From Strongylocentrotus purpuratus (Eukaryota; Echinodermata; Echinoidea; Camarodonta; Strongylocentrotidae): a stretch of 64,000 nucleotides of DNA. The stretch covers positions 34,914,630-34,978,629 of the forward strand of contig NW_022145609.1 in the NCBI RefSeq assembly GCF_000002235.5, read 5' to 3'. The notes beneath the pieces were generated by a model, which was not told where the DNA came from, did not search any database, and saw nothing but the letters and a program-made list of their open reading frames with translations. Below are positions 28,423 to 42,600 of the stretch, one piece after another (the stretch's first letter is position 1; the number at the start of each line of letters is the position of its first letter). The translations under genes and the position numbers were made by a program.

Positions 28423-28779
28423 ACTAAAGGCGTCATTAGAGGGACATTTGGAGTGAAAAATGAGTCATTAAGTAGACATTGTGATTAAGAGGACAATTTG
28501 GTGTCCTCTTAACGTTTTTTTACGTTTTATTTCTCGTGGAAGGCCCAATTTTGTTATATATCTCTCTCTATATATGTAATTTTACTAAAGGCGTCATTGG
28601 ATAACATTGGGAGTGAAAAAATGAGTCATTAAGTAGACATTAGATGGGTTAGGGTTAGGTTTATGGTTAGGTTTAGGGTTAGGGTTAGGGTTAGGGTTAG
28701 GGTTAGGTTTTAGGGTTAGGGTTAGGGTTAGGGTTAGGGTTAGGATTTTTATGATGTCCACTTAATGTACCATGTAGGG

Positions 28780-28835
<56 letters not shown>

Positions 28836-31800
28836 ACAAGTGCATGTACATGCAGTCTGCTTTTTCCTCATCTCCTTGTGGTTCTGTCAACTGGACAATT
28901 TCTGTTAAAAGATCTTCACTTATTCATAAATAAACTTTCCAACTGAAGAAATCTTTGATTTATATAAACCATCTTACACCCCCTCCTAAAAAGAACAAAA
29001 TTACAGCTTTCCAAAATGAAAAAAAAGGAAAATACTGAAATATAGGTGTAACTTGGCAATTGGTTGCCCTACTTTTAAAAAGATATGAAAACCACATCAA
29101 ACACTAAAAACTTCTTCAATTTTTTTCATAGAGGAAAAAAAAACCTTCCCCAATAATGTGATTTTTTTATAAAAAGTATTCAAGACAAACTTGGAAAGAA
29201 ACAACAATGTACACAAATCATACATGAAATATAAATTACAAAAAATGTAACGTTCCCATAAGTCGAAACAAGATGCAAAACACTTTCTCTGGAGACTTTA
29301 TCGGAAGAATCCATCTTGAATCTCAAATAGGCCAATCACAGGATTCTTAGTTGACCAGCTTTGACCCATAATGCCCTAAAAATTCAACACCTCCAGCAAA
29401 TAAACAGGGTAGAGGTCATTGACTTTGCCGCTCATTTGCATATCCTTGCCACCCATGGAAGTATTAAAGCTGAAGTCAAGTAGCACACCTCAAAAATAAT
29501 CTGATTTATCTTTATCCACAAAGAACTTGATTCCAATTGAATGGAAAGGTGGTGGATTTGGTGGGAAGGAAAGCAGCATAACAAGTGAGTTAGTGGGTGT
29601 CACTTTACCAATGGCTTTTCATCTGCTATTCTGATCTTTCTCTCATCAATACAACTTTAATACATTAGCTCTCTCTACATATACCTTATAGTTTTGCATT
29701 TCTTATAGAAACAAAATTGATGTGAAATCGATTCAATAAAACACAATGCACCCCCCCCCCTGGAAGAAAAAGAAATATACTTCACTTCACATCATATTGG
29801 CCACAACTTGATTCATCATCACAAATTTTCTCTCCACTCAAAAAAAACCACCAACCTCTATGACATAAGCTTTGAACATGATCTACACTGTAGCACTGCA
29901 GATACTACAATGTGCATGAATGTGAAATTTCTGTCTTTTTAATCTGGAAAATGGGTAAAATTGAAGGAATATGGAATGGAACAATGAGGCAGGGTGAATG
30001 ACCATCTTTGGGGTCCATGTATGAGCCAAGAGAAACCTTGCCTGCTATGTAGGAACGAACACAGGCTATAAAGGAACCAAACAGCTGCACTCAGTGTTCA
30101 CTTTCTATGAAAGGTTGAGAAAGTAAATCAACTTTGGCAACTCCCAAACTTTACACAAATGCAAACTGTACAAGAATTAAGTGCAATTTGTAGGGACAAT
30201 CTTCATCTTTTTTTCTTCTCCTTTTCTGATAATTTCCTTCAACTGAAAAAAGAGCTGTAAACAGGTACAGGAGCATTTGTCTACATCAATAAACCACCAT
30301 TTGTAATGGCCAAAATCAAATTGATTTGCACAGTACAAAATGTACGACCATTCAGTACAAGGGTCTGAAAATCAGACTATTTAATTGAACCGAGCACGCT
30401 CCCTACATTCAATTCAACAACTAAGGTTCGTTATTTTCCCACAAAAAGGTGTTTTCAAGCCCTTTTGTTTTGAGGGAAGTTTTGATTTATGCCCCTCCGC
30501 CTGGCGCTATGCCTGGCAATGTCACCCAGCTCAGTAATCGGTGTGTCGACTCAGCACTAAGAAACTAGAACACCACTCAAATTTGTCTGTCATCTTGGTT
30601 TGAAAGTTATCTTTCTGATAGATCTCAATATGTAGTTTATAATAATTCCTACACACGGTGTACCACAAGGTTCTATCTTAGGTCCTACTGTTTTTTAATT
30701 TACATTAATGATCTTACACATTCAGCTGCACCTCTCAGTTAAATGAAAGGCCTTCCCACGTGGGTTTTTTAACACAGACCTGGCTTGCTGCCGACAAAGT
30801 CAGCAACAACAAAAAATTAAAAATAAATAAAAAATTTTAGGGCAAAAAAGAGGGGTGCGGTTAATACACGAGGGCAGTTTATAAAACGTTTATTGCGGTA
30901 TTACCTTTCAAATGCTAATGGAATTAAACCTTTCCATGTTTTGGGATTGCAAGGGGACATAGTACTAGGCCTACCTTTAATTTAGGTTAATCATGGATAT
31001 GTTTTTAGTAAGGTTCTTCTGTGAATACTTGTCAAAGTATGACCTTGACAATATCAGAAATAGGCTTCATGTGTGGCACACCCATACACTATCACGATCC
31101 AGCTCAATACCAATAACTTTCCCTGGTGATGGTCTATCTCAGGTATCTGGTAACCCAATCCACTATTTCACAAATGACAGCATGCAAGATGGAAATATGA
31201 TACATGCAGTCATGAAATAGTGAACGAAATAAGTTGCAAAGTGAAATCTGAACTTTTTTATGGTACTATATTTCATTAAATACGATACATTTTCAATTTC
31301 AATCCAAGTCTACTAATGTAAAAGTTTTGATTTTGGATACATTCAATTTTTTGCTTCCCACTACGCTTTTATCACATGCCAACACCCCCCCCCCCCAGCC
31401 TTAACCTTTATGCTCTTAGCCTATATCAACCTTTTATCTCTTTCTCTCTCTTCAAAACCCTCAATTTCTCCATTTGGTAATAGATGGCAAATAGGCCTAT
31501 TCCCGTCTATTCGAAAGAGAAAAATACCGCCAAATATGCTCTACAATCAGTTATGGAATAAACATCCAGAAGAAAGAAGAAGCTAACAAAAATGGACTCT
31601 GGCAAGAAGCAACCTGTGCAGAAAACCCCAAATTTCTAGAATATTGTTTAGCTTTTCTAAATTTAGAAAATGACCTGCATCTAGAGAACCCCCCAGAATA
31701 ACCTTTATTTGTGATTATTGACCCAATAACAGAAAAGTACCAGATCAGTTGAACAGCATACACAGGCAAAAGAGTTGGGAATTTGCCTTATCCAAGATAG

Positions 31801-34800
31801 AATTGTGAACATTTTGCCTCCAGGACTATCAGTCACATGAACACCCTAGGCCTTTGCTCCCTTTCTTACTAGCACAGGAAGGAAGGAAGGCAAGGTGGGT
31901 CTCAACACACACCACTTGTTCTTCCATGTCAGTGTCAAGCCTCTAAATTCACTGCATGAGGCCGCTGGTCATTTCATTGCCAATTTGATGGCCTGGTAAA
32001 GATCACTAAGTAGATGTGTATGTGTAGGCACACAAATCACCACAAACAAAATCATTTCCAAACATGATTTAAATGAAAAGAATTCATTTCATTTAATATC
32101 AGTGACTTCTGGACAGCTGCTAAAACATGTATTGTATCACTTGGGAGTAAGGCTTATCTTTGCTTCAATGAAAGATGTTTTCTTCCCCAGGAATAACTCA
32201 AGACAACATATCATCACTATCTACAACCTGTAGCATCTCCCTCATTATTTTGCAGAAAAGTTTCACCCACTGCCTGGGACGCCCCCCCCCTCCCACCTCC
32301 AATCCCCCTTAAAGGCAAGAATGGAAGTGTACATGGAGACCCCATATGCCAGGGACTGACATGCCTTATCTAGACATAACATTATTCTTAAGGAAGGCAA
32401 GATCATATAAAATAGGTGCCCCATCACAGGCTGAAACCGCCGGGATTCCCGGTCGATCTCAGCTCTGTTGACAGAACTACCGAATTGCCCATTTGAGATT
32501 TGCTTAGATTTAGTAATCTCATATTTCACACATTCATAAGAGTATTCATGCTGCAAGCAACTAGTCATATAATCAGAATAATACAGCTGACAAATATTCA
32601 TACATAGTGAAGCAGAGCTTAATAGTGTTTTTATTGCATTTGGATCTCACACAACCAAACCCAACACAGCTCCATATATGTAACCCGATCTAGCCCGGGC
32701 TATTTTGAAACTGCATAACGAGGGGGGGGGGGGGGGGCTTCTAAATGTAAATGTAGAGGGGGGAGGGGCTTCTAACCCCCCCCCCTTTCCCCTGGACTAG
32801 ATAGGGTAGAGGGTTTCCAAAATGCAAATTCTCTTATACAGTGACCAGAAAATTTTGGGAAACCCAGATATTTAACAAGATATTGCTAGATATTTAACAA
32901 GATATTGCTATATATAAACAGTAAATTTAATGGCCTATATCTGACATATGCTCTCTATATAAATGACACAAGAGACTGAAAAAGGACCATTCATCTAGCA
33001 TAAATCATGTTGTGTTTCTTTGACAGGGTTTGTTAAAGTGACTCCACTGATACCCCCATGGCTGTTCACAGAGGTCCCAAATGACCCCTGACCCTTGACC
33101 TTTCACTACCCACAAAATCAAAATATTGTCCAAACCATACACAGGGACATTTACACTGCATGCACAAACCCTGGGTTTTTCTCACATTTCTGGAATTTTG
33201 TCAGAAGTGGCCAGGCAACTTCCCATAACACGCCACAAAATAAATAAAATGTCACATAAAGTGAAGCATAAAAATGCAGTTCTGGACGAGCTGCACTAAA
33301 TCATGTAATCAATTCTTTGCACAGCCAAAAGAGTTGCATTGATATCAAACTTAAGTTACAACTCACAGTCATTAAACATGGTGACAAATTGTACTACGGT
33401 ACAAACCAGAAACTTTCATGTGCAAGGTAGTTTCACTATGTTGCAAGTAGTTCAGATTCATGAAAGCTAGTTCATAACCAATGATGCAACATTGAACTAT
33501 TTCCTCTTTGCAGGAATTCCTTTCAGCATCAGTGGCTATCTATTACAATTTGAAAAAGTTTCATGTCTAATATCTAGAAGATCTTGTTTCATGGTACTTG
33601 TTTACAATATCTGCTAAAGAATAACCCTGTAAGTTGGGGCTCTGATCGGATCGGAAGATCGGAGCGACACCCTGGCACCTTTGATCGGTATCGGATCGGA
33701 AGAGCGACAAAAAAAAATCGGCCGATTTTTTTTTTTTTTTTTTTTTAAATGACGAAATTTTTCAAGTTTTTGGCTATCAAATGCTCAAAAAAAGTTCATG
33801 GCTGGGATTATTTTGTCATTTGGAGTTGTTGTAGACCATGTTTGTTGATATTTTGTGCCTTTTCATGACTTTGAAAATTGAAATTAATAATATTGGTCTA
33901 AGAGCAGAGGCAAAACATGCGGGCCGCCATCTTGGATTATAATGTAGACTAGGTATTTTTTTTTTTTTTTTAATGACGAAAACTTTCAAGTTTTTGGCTA
34001 TCAAATGCTAAAAAAAAGTTCATGGCTGGGATTATTTTGTCATTTGGAATTGTTGTAGACCATGTTTGTTGATATTTAGTGCCTTTTCATGACTTTGAAA
34101 TTAATAATATTGGTCTAAGAGCAGAGGCAAAACATGCAGGCCGCCATCTTGAATTATAATGTAGGTATGCATTATAATCCAAGGTGGCGGCCCGCATGTT
34201 TTGCCTCTGCTCTTAGACCAATATTATTAATTTCAAAGTCATGAAAAGGCACTAATTATCAACAAACATGGTCTACAACAACTCCAAATGACAAAATAAT
34301 CCCAGCCATGAACTTTTTTGGAGCATTTGATAGCCAAAAACTTGAAAATTTTCGTCCTTAAAAAAAAAAAAACCTACATTATAATCCAAGATGGCGGCCC
34401 GCATGTTTTGCCTCTGCTCTTAGACCAATATTATTAATTTCAAAGTCATGAAAAGGCACTAAATATCAACAATCATTGTCTACAACAACTCCAAATGACA
34501 AAATAATCCCAGCCATGAACTTTTTTTGAGCATTTGACAGCCAAAAACTTGAAAATTTTCGTCATTAAAAAAAAAAAATTACCTACATTATAATCCAAGA
34601 TGGCGGCCCGCATGTTTTGCCTCTGCTCTTAGACCAATATTATTAATTTCAAAGTCATGAAAAGGCACTAAATATCAACAATCATTGTCTACAACAACTC
34701 CAAATGACAAAATAATCCCAGCCATGAACTTTTTTTGAGCATTTGACAGTCAAAAACTTGAAAATTTTCGTCATTAAAAAAAAAAAAAAAAAAAAAAAAA

Positions 34801-35632
34801 ATTGCCGATTTTTTTTCCGATCATTTTAAATGATCGGCGATCGGAAATTTTTCACCGATCACCCCTGATCGGATCGGTATCGGCGGCCGATCCGATGATC
34901 GTTTACAGGGTTACTAAAGAAGCAAGAAGAAGGGGGTACTCACGGTATCTGAATAGGCCTCTCAGGCCCAAGTAATTTGGCTCCTTCCCAGAAGCAGTCT
35001 AATGGTGTGATTATTGTACAAGGAATAATGTTTTCTATAATCTGTGGATAATCAAAAGCAAATTAGAAGACATGATAAGAAGAGAATCATTTCCAGAATC
35101 ACAAACTTTCAGTACAATCACATTAAATCAGTTTACAACCGTATTTGAATTAAGGCCAAGTATGAATAATTTCAAATTTCTTGTCTTGCCTGCACCCTTT
35201 TTTGTGAAAAAACAACAATTAAGTCTCTGACAGATTCATAGCTAAGATAATTTGGTAATAATTGTGGAATACTGCAATGAATGTTATGAGAATGTTGTTT
35301 CAGTGAATAGATTCCTGGATAGTGAGAAGGGCATAACTGCATATGCCACCAGAATTGTGAAAATATCAAAATAAATAATTATTACTTACACTATCTATTA
35401 AATGGTCTTCAAAGCTAGGATACTCTGTAATGAAACATACATCTTTAAAGCTCCATGTACTGCAAAGGAAATTAAAAAGAAAGAAATACGTATTAGAATT
35501 TACCATGCAAAACATGAGAATGAGATGACTGGACCACTCGGACCCTCTCCAATACCTCCCTACCCTGCTGGTCTTATGCTCTCATATCCCATTCAACAAT
35601 TCAATATCCCTCCCCTGGCACCAGTGCCCCCC

Positions 35633-35680
<48 letters not shown>

Positions 35681-38600
35681 TCAATGACTTGAACCATACT
35701 TCATCACTGATCTCTCACATATCATCCACCACCAAAGCTGCCCCCCCCCCCTCCCTCCCTCCTGCATTAGTGCCCCATCTTTGGTTGGACCCATGCTAAG
35801 CCAGTGATGCAAGCCATGAAGACATAACCCATCCTGTCACATTACTGTGCATCTTCTTATAGCCATTAAAGCTTCACCACTAACCAGGCAAAGATGACTT
35901 AACTGCAATGAGAGAGAGAGAGAGAGAGATAAGGGGAAGACCAGGAAGAAATAACGATGGGTTCTCTCTGTTATGAAATGTGATGCGGGACCACCATGAT
36001 TTGGAAGTGATAATGTCCTTGTTAATACCCAACGCACATCTGGAACACCACATTTGCATTATCATCCATCATGATCCATGCTGGCCCCAACTATTCCAAG
36101 CAGTCAGATGGATATCCCAATGGGTTATTTTGGATACAGATATTACAACACATAACAAAACTAGCTACAAATTTGATATCCACATAGTTTGGTTGCGTTT
36201 ACAAATGCATCCACTGATGTGCTGCAACCATCTACCTCATAGGTTTTTAAAGGTCAAAGACAGGTTTTAATAATTTTTTTGGGAGGCATGACAACACTGT
36301 AAAAATACAATTTGTTTTCCTACTACTAATAATATAAACAATAATGATAATAATAATAAACACCAATGATAATAATAATAACTAGAATTATAAATATGTA
36401 CTCTGAATTATAAATATGTACTCTAAATTTGGTGAAGTGATTTGGTGCTTTTTTAAATATTGATGCGCTTGCGAAAATTACTATGCCTTGATATTGACCC
36501 TTCAAGTAAAGTTTATGTGTACCAAATTAAATTCAGTCTTGATGGCTGGTTATGAAGATTATAAGATATGATTGATAATGTGATTTCACAAAAAGGGGGA
36601 ATTAGTGGTGAAAAATTGATGGTGATTAGATGGGGCAGTTTTGAGAAAATCTTGCCATTAAAAAACGTACCGAAAAAAATAAAAATAATAAAGAATAAAT
36701 ATTTGGACGAAATCAAGAGGTGATCTGCTGCAGATCACCTGAAAAGATTAACAATAATAATGATTTTTGATATGTTCAAAGTGCACATATCCACCACGCA
36801 AGGTACATGTACTCAAGGCGCTCCAATATTACTCCGGCTCTGCTAGCTAGGCTCCCACTTTCAGAGCTCACAGCATTGAAGGAATTCTTTCTTACCGATA
36901 CCCATTTAACACATAGTAATTTACCATCAGACATCATTCTACGACAGTTGCTCACTCTCTATCTACACGCAGAACAACAGATTGTATCAATAATCACTTT
37001 AGTACTTTGTGTGTACAACATACATGTAGACCTACATGTAGGTTTACATGTTATTACAACCAAGCAGCAGGCATGAACACAACAGTCAGTGCTTGGAATA
37101 AAGAGGCTCGGTTCTAAAGAGGGGCATGGTCCTAGAGAATTTCATCCTCTGTAATTGAGTTACTGGCTGCATGTTGGTTGGGCCACCACAGGGATCAAAG
37201 TGCCCGGCTAACCCAGCCAGCCAGCCAGCCATTTACCAAGGGGTGACACTCTCACCCCTTACTAGGCATAACTGGGTCATGGGAGGACTCCAGCATCACA
37301 CATCATTATGGATTTCAAGATTCAGCCAAGTAAGAATATACAATACTTCACTTTTAGTTGATGTTGCAAGGTAGGCCTATATTGGTAAATTGTTATTGTG
37401 ATGTAGTGTATCCTAGAAAAAAATATTGAAACCCCAAAACAAACTGATACGGTAAACTGTATGAAAATAATCCCTTGGTTTTCATAAAGAACTATGCTTT
37501 TGAATAATACATTGATTTCCCCCTTTATCAAAATTTAAGGTGCCCTTGCTTTGATTCTCGTGGAAATATTAGCGGACTGTTCACCCTGTTCCTTAAAAAA
37601 GTTGTAATTATGCAAAAAAAAATAATTGCACACCCATTTATCTACAAGTATGATCTTTTTACCCTCACTATACATATCTCCACTACCACATATTTTGTTA
37701 GGATGACATAATTACTCTTGCTTCATTCAAGAAGCCCATTAAAGTAATCTTCTCATTGAGTTTTTAAGTTTTTGTTTCCTTCAGGCCATGTGATCTGAAT
37801 ATTTTCATGGTTTTCCCAAAATCTGCCACAAATGGACTAATGCAATTTGAAAGCATATTACTTGAACTAATATGGAAAGCAAGAAATTATAATCATATAG
37901 CTCATAGTTTGTTTACAATAATCCTTTTTTCTTCTTTTCTGGGACACACCAATGAAAGAAAAATCTCTGTTACAATAACAAATGAATCAATCAATTAAAT
38001 TTAAGCATATTCAAGCAATATAGGTACACTTCATTTCTGAACATCTTGTGGGTATAATACACTGTGTATGAGGTATTCAATGTACTGGTATAGTAATACT
38101 TTGGTCTGCAATGAAGGTACTACATGTAATCATGAAGAAACACTGTACTATTGTGCAGGCAAAGGTAGAAAATGATGGTAGAAAGAAGGGGAAAAGGTGA
38201 TAAGTTTGAGAGAACAAGAGGATTATATCACCACCTGTCAAGGGGATGAATATGATCTCAAACCTCAATGACCTTTGCCTAATGAACTAAGCAAGCCCAC
38301 TGATATCTCACGTCAAATAATTGTTTTGCTTAGAGATTCAAGTGGTGATTTGTTTTTTCTCCTTTGAAAGGCACCCATTTCTGTTGTAGTTTGATTTCCA
38401 AATCCTTAACTGTTGAATTAGTCAGGTGGCTTAGTGTCAAATTTAGCGATCATCGTTACTTGCCGGATAACAGCATCATTTTTGGTAGAGGGCTTCATTA
38501 GGGCCTGCTGATTGATGGTAGGGTAGGAGCCCCGGGCATAGATATTCATATATGTGTGATTGGGTGCCCGCGTGGCGTTTGTACGACAAAAATTCCATTT

Positions 38601-39570
38601 GTACACAAGCAAATCAATGTTATATTACCTTCTAAATTATTTGGGGGCGACGAGGCGACGCCCCCGCTCCAAACCCATCTAATGATATTCTTGCCAGGGG
38701 CTCCTACCCAAATATTGTTCAGTAGGTCCTAAGGAAGCCTTGTACCAAAAATGGCATTTGTGCAACAACAAATCAATGTTATAAAATTATTTGGGGGCTC
38801 CAAAAAGATGCCCCCGCCCCCACACCCTTAGATTGAAATATTTGCCGGGGCTCCTACCCTAATATCGTTTAGTAGGTCCTAAGGAGCCCTGTACCAAAAT
38901 TGGTGCTTTTATCCGGCAAGTAACAAAAATTTCACTGAGCATCCTGACTAAATACGATTTCTACTAATCATCGCTTAATGCTGAAGAATATTTATCACTA
39001 TTTTATAAGTTATATTCAAAAATTTCAGAATAATAATAAAATAGATACTTACACTCCGTACATGTCGACTTCAACTTGAGTTGCAAGAACGGCCGACCTG
39101 ACATGCTGCAGTAAGGCTGATTGTGTGAGGATGTTCTCCCCGCTATTCTTTGGCGTTTGCACAATTATTTGGCTTGTTGCACCCCAGCCTGTCCCCAGCG
39201 TTGCTTCTGTATACTCCAGCTCCTGCTCTAACCTACCACCAACTGCATGGAAGAAAACAAATAGAACAAAATTGGGATTTAAAAAACAATATCAGTAATT
39301 ATGGCACAATTTCATTGAGATATCTCTTCCATAAAGCTTCTTGAAATTCATAAAAGCAATAAATGATCAGCAGATTTCTCTTGAAGGAATCAAAATATCA
39401 TGAGAGAAAAGCAGGTTGATGACTGTGGTGCATGGTAACCCCAAGTTCGACATCAATGAATTTAGAGATATCGCAATAAAAGGGTTAAAATCCTAACATT
39501 TGTCAATAGATGATAAAGACTTGTTCGGATATGGCATGGTACACCGCTGCAAAGCAGGGGCCCTTTTTAG

Positions 39571-39610
<40 letters not shown>

Positions 39611-42600
39611 GATGTAATGTTAAAGATACAGAAATGTGATGCAAATTACACTTTACGTCATCTTTTTTTTTTAAATGTGGTTTTGCTGGTGATATCTGAA
39701 CGGGCCTCAAGATGGTTATAACCACTACAGGCCAAATTCATCAGAATTTGAGAGTGAAGATGAAGTCCAAGGCCCTAGGACCTCCCTGGTCAAAACCACA
39801 AGTCATCCCTCCAATGTACCAGGGATAAGTGTCCCAGAGGGGCCAAGGTCCTGGGCTATCTAATATAAGCCCTAGTACTGGGCTAGGTCAAGGGCATCTA
39901 CATTCACTGCTCCTTGTGCAGTCAGCAGGACTACATGTACATGTATGCAAGGGAATACACCAAACCATGCACCTCAGGTTCAACTATACCCACTTTCAGC
40001 TACACCATACCCCCAACATATATCAATAGGGAATATCATATTTATTCCTCAGAATCCCGTTTCAGTTCCTCATTTCCATATATACACTGTATAGGCTCAG
40101 AAAGACATTCACAGATTTAGCGATCTCAAATTTCAGACATTATACATGTAACTCATTTGCTAATTCTCATGTATTTCAAACTTTCACCATTCTGATTCTC
40201 TGAATTGTCTGCTTTCATACAAATGAACTAAATCACAAAGGTTGGATTACCCTTTTAAGATATAAATTGAACATACATCTCAAAACTCTTTCCCAATTTC
40301 TCATACACATCCTGGGAGGCTAGGCATACAATGTACACATAACAGTCAGGCAAAGTGAGATGGGATCAAATCTGTCCATGTGACCACTTTGTTCTTCAGC
40401 TCTACATGACTGAATGATTTCATGAGGGCTAGGAATCATCCCATTTGGCAGTTAGCCCAATTCCTAAAGCAGCACCATATCAATCAGATGATAGGGTCAC
40501 ACACAGCAGCTGAAATACACAAGGGGGAGAGAGAGAGAGAGATGGAGAGAAAAGAAGTTTGTAAGGCCCCTGGTATTCACAGCTGGGATGAACTTTCTTT
40601 TCCTGTTATGAAAATAGTCAAGTTCAAATACATTCATTGATGATGCGCTTAGAGACATTTGTATTAAGCGCTATATAAAAATTAAATATTATTATTATTA
40701 TTATTATTTTTCTGTGCCAATGTTCTCCTTAAAAAATAAATTTTATAGATAAATCTTTATGCCTAATAATGGTATACCACACAAGATACACTGGCATATT
40801 TACAAAAAGCCTCTTGAACTGTGTGCTCAGTAAGATTTTAAAATTCTTGTAGAAATATTAGTAATAAGCCATGTATAGTGTCATTCTTCATCTGTAATTT
40901 AAATAAACTCATCTTTATTTAGCAATGTTACACAATGATTTGCAGTTCAAAAAGTTTGTCTGGATAAGTTGTTTTCATCATCTTTATTACATAACAGTAC
41001 AACAGTGCAACACCAGGCCCATTTACACAACCAAAACACCATGACATTTTTCACTGCCATTTACACCAGTCATGTGACCAAAATCCAGAATAATTCACCA
41101 ACATTTTGAGAGCGGGCATTTACAAAACTGGTGAATCTTCTGCCAGTATTTACAAAAATACACACTCCAGAGGAGCGGTTTTATATTCGGGTTTAACAGA
41201 TAGTTGCTTAGCAAGTTCCTAATGTGAGAAAAATGCTTGCAGTGTAAATGCAACTTTGAAGAAAACAGGTACAAAGTGAGTGGCTCTGAGCCTTGTCCAT
41301 GTTAACAGCCTGCCTTGCCAGCCATCCCTCCCTCTCTCCAAGAAAACCCATTTTGCTTTCTCACCTCCTGTGATTACCAAACGACCACCTACCATGTTCA
41401 GGAGGGACCCAGGATTGTAATTAAGCCCTCTCTGACCAGAGACTCCCATTCATAGGCCCATTGCTGGGGGCAGGGGAGGGGGATAATAGGGGGCCATACA
41501 ATGGCAGGAGAGAAGAGCCCCCTCTGCCTACGGAGCCAATAATTACTGTGTCAATTAAAGAGGGAAACACAAATACAGATGAATGCAGGAGCCATTGTCG
41601 AGGCGTCTCAGAGAAGCCCCTTTGAATCGATCTACCGTTCAATATGGGAAATCCTCTCCCTCCAAAAAAAATCAATGTGGGGGTGTTTCCACTACCTCAA
41701 TTTTTATATTTAGAATGTCTGCCTGTCAGCAGAGCAATCCTTAAACAATTTCATGGAGTAACATGCATGAGAAAACTGCCTAGTTTGGGAAAATAACCAG
41801 AACTAATTCAAAACAGAACACTTAGATATCCTGCCCAGCCGGCAACATTTCATCCAGACTCATCCCACCGAGTGTAGTGCAATGTCTGATGAGGAAACAC
41901 TGTTCACTAGAGTGAATACACCATTTTCACCTGAATAGTGTAAACACACCCGGACATGTATGTGTAGGTGAGAAGAATGGATAAGTCTGGCCAAACCTTT
42001 CTCTTTCTCTCTTTCTCTCTATCTCTCTCTCTCTCTCTCTCTGACCAACTTTGAGCTTCCAGACACATCTCTTTTGTTATGCTGTAAGCCACTGCTCATC
42101 AATATATCACACCTTCATCTATTCTCCTAAATCTTGTTCACCTCCTCCTTCAATTGCTATGAGCTTGATTAAATGAGTACTTGTACACTAGTAATTCTAG
42201 CTATCGCAAATACGCCTAAAATGCCTGGAGACTGAATGTAGCCTCTTGGACATAAATTGCATATTGCGCAATTTACGGATGTACAGTATGTGTCCGAAAC
42301 CTATTTCTAGGTTCTTAAATTTTTTGTGAAGGCAGCAACGAAAATCAAGAGAAGGATACTCCAAATCTTATCAACACCAGATTGAAACAATGGAGTGCCC
42401 TTCTAAAAACTTCGAGAAAGTGACTGGCTTAGAGGTAAAGACCAGTATTGGAAACGCCCCAATTTCAAAAAATGAAATGCAAGCTCTTATTACCAATCAT
42501 GTGAAAGAATATGTTTTGAATAATACATGATAATAAAAAAATTGACGGGAAACCGCCTACTAATTGATATATTTGGTAAATTAGTGTATCTCTTGCCTGT

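Larger units (their letters stand above)
28324..34943. other. 6.6-kb intron in the first extracellular domain
   Basis: Holds TA repeats, a telomere-like array and its flanking duplication (28387-28832), a reverse-transcriptase relic (30569-30740), C or G runs (near 29752, 31385, 32281, 32723) and a foldback transposon (33622-34913). The remaining sequence is AT-rich without recognisable genes. Confidence 0.7.
35460..39052. other. 3.6-kb intron
   Basis: Contains the 44-base C run, a GA tract (35908-35929), AAT repeats (36340-36380), a short tandem AATTATAAATATGTACTCT, and the TIR element 38455-38926. No coding sequence recognised. Confidence 0.6.

Noticed and set aside
28655..28745. True chromosome end
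   Set aside because: The TTAGGG-type repeats are only about 98 bp, imperfect, and lie inside an intron of a continuous gene.
41383..41391. GACCACCTA, one base from the Gli consensus GACCACCCA, as a Hedgehog-feedback enhancer
   Set aside because: A nine-base site with one mismatch is expected more than ten times by chance in 64 kb on both strands. No cluster of sites is present.
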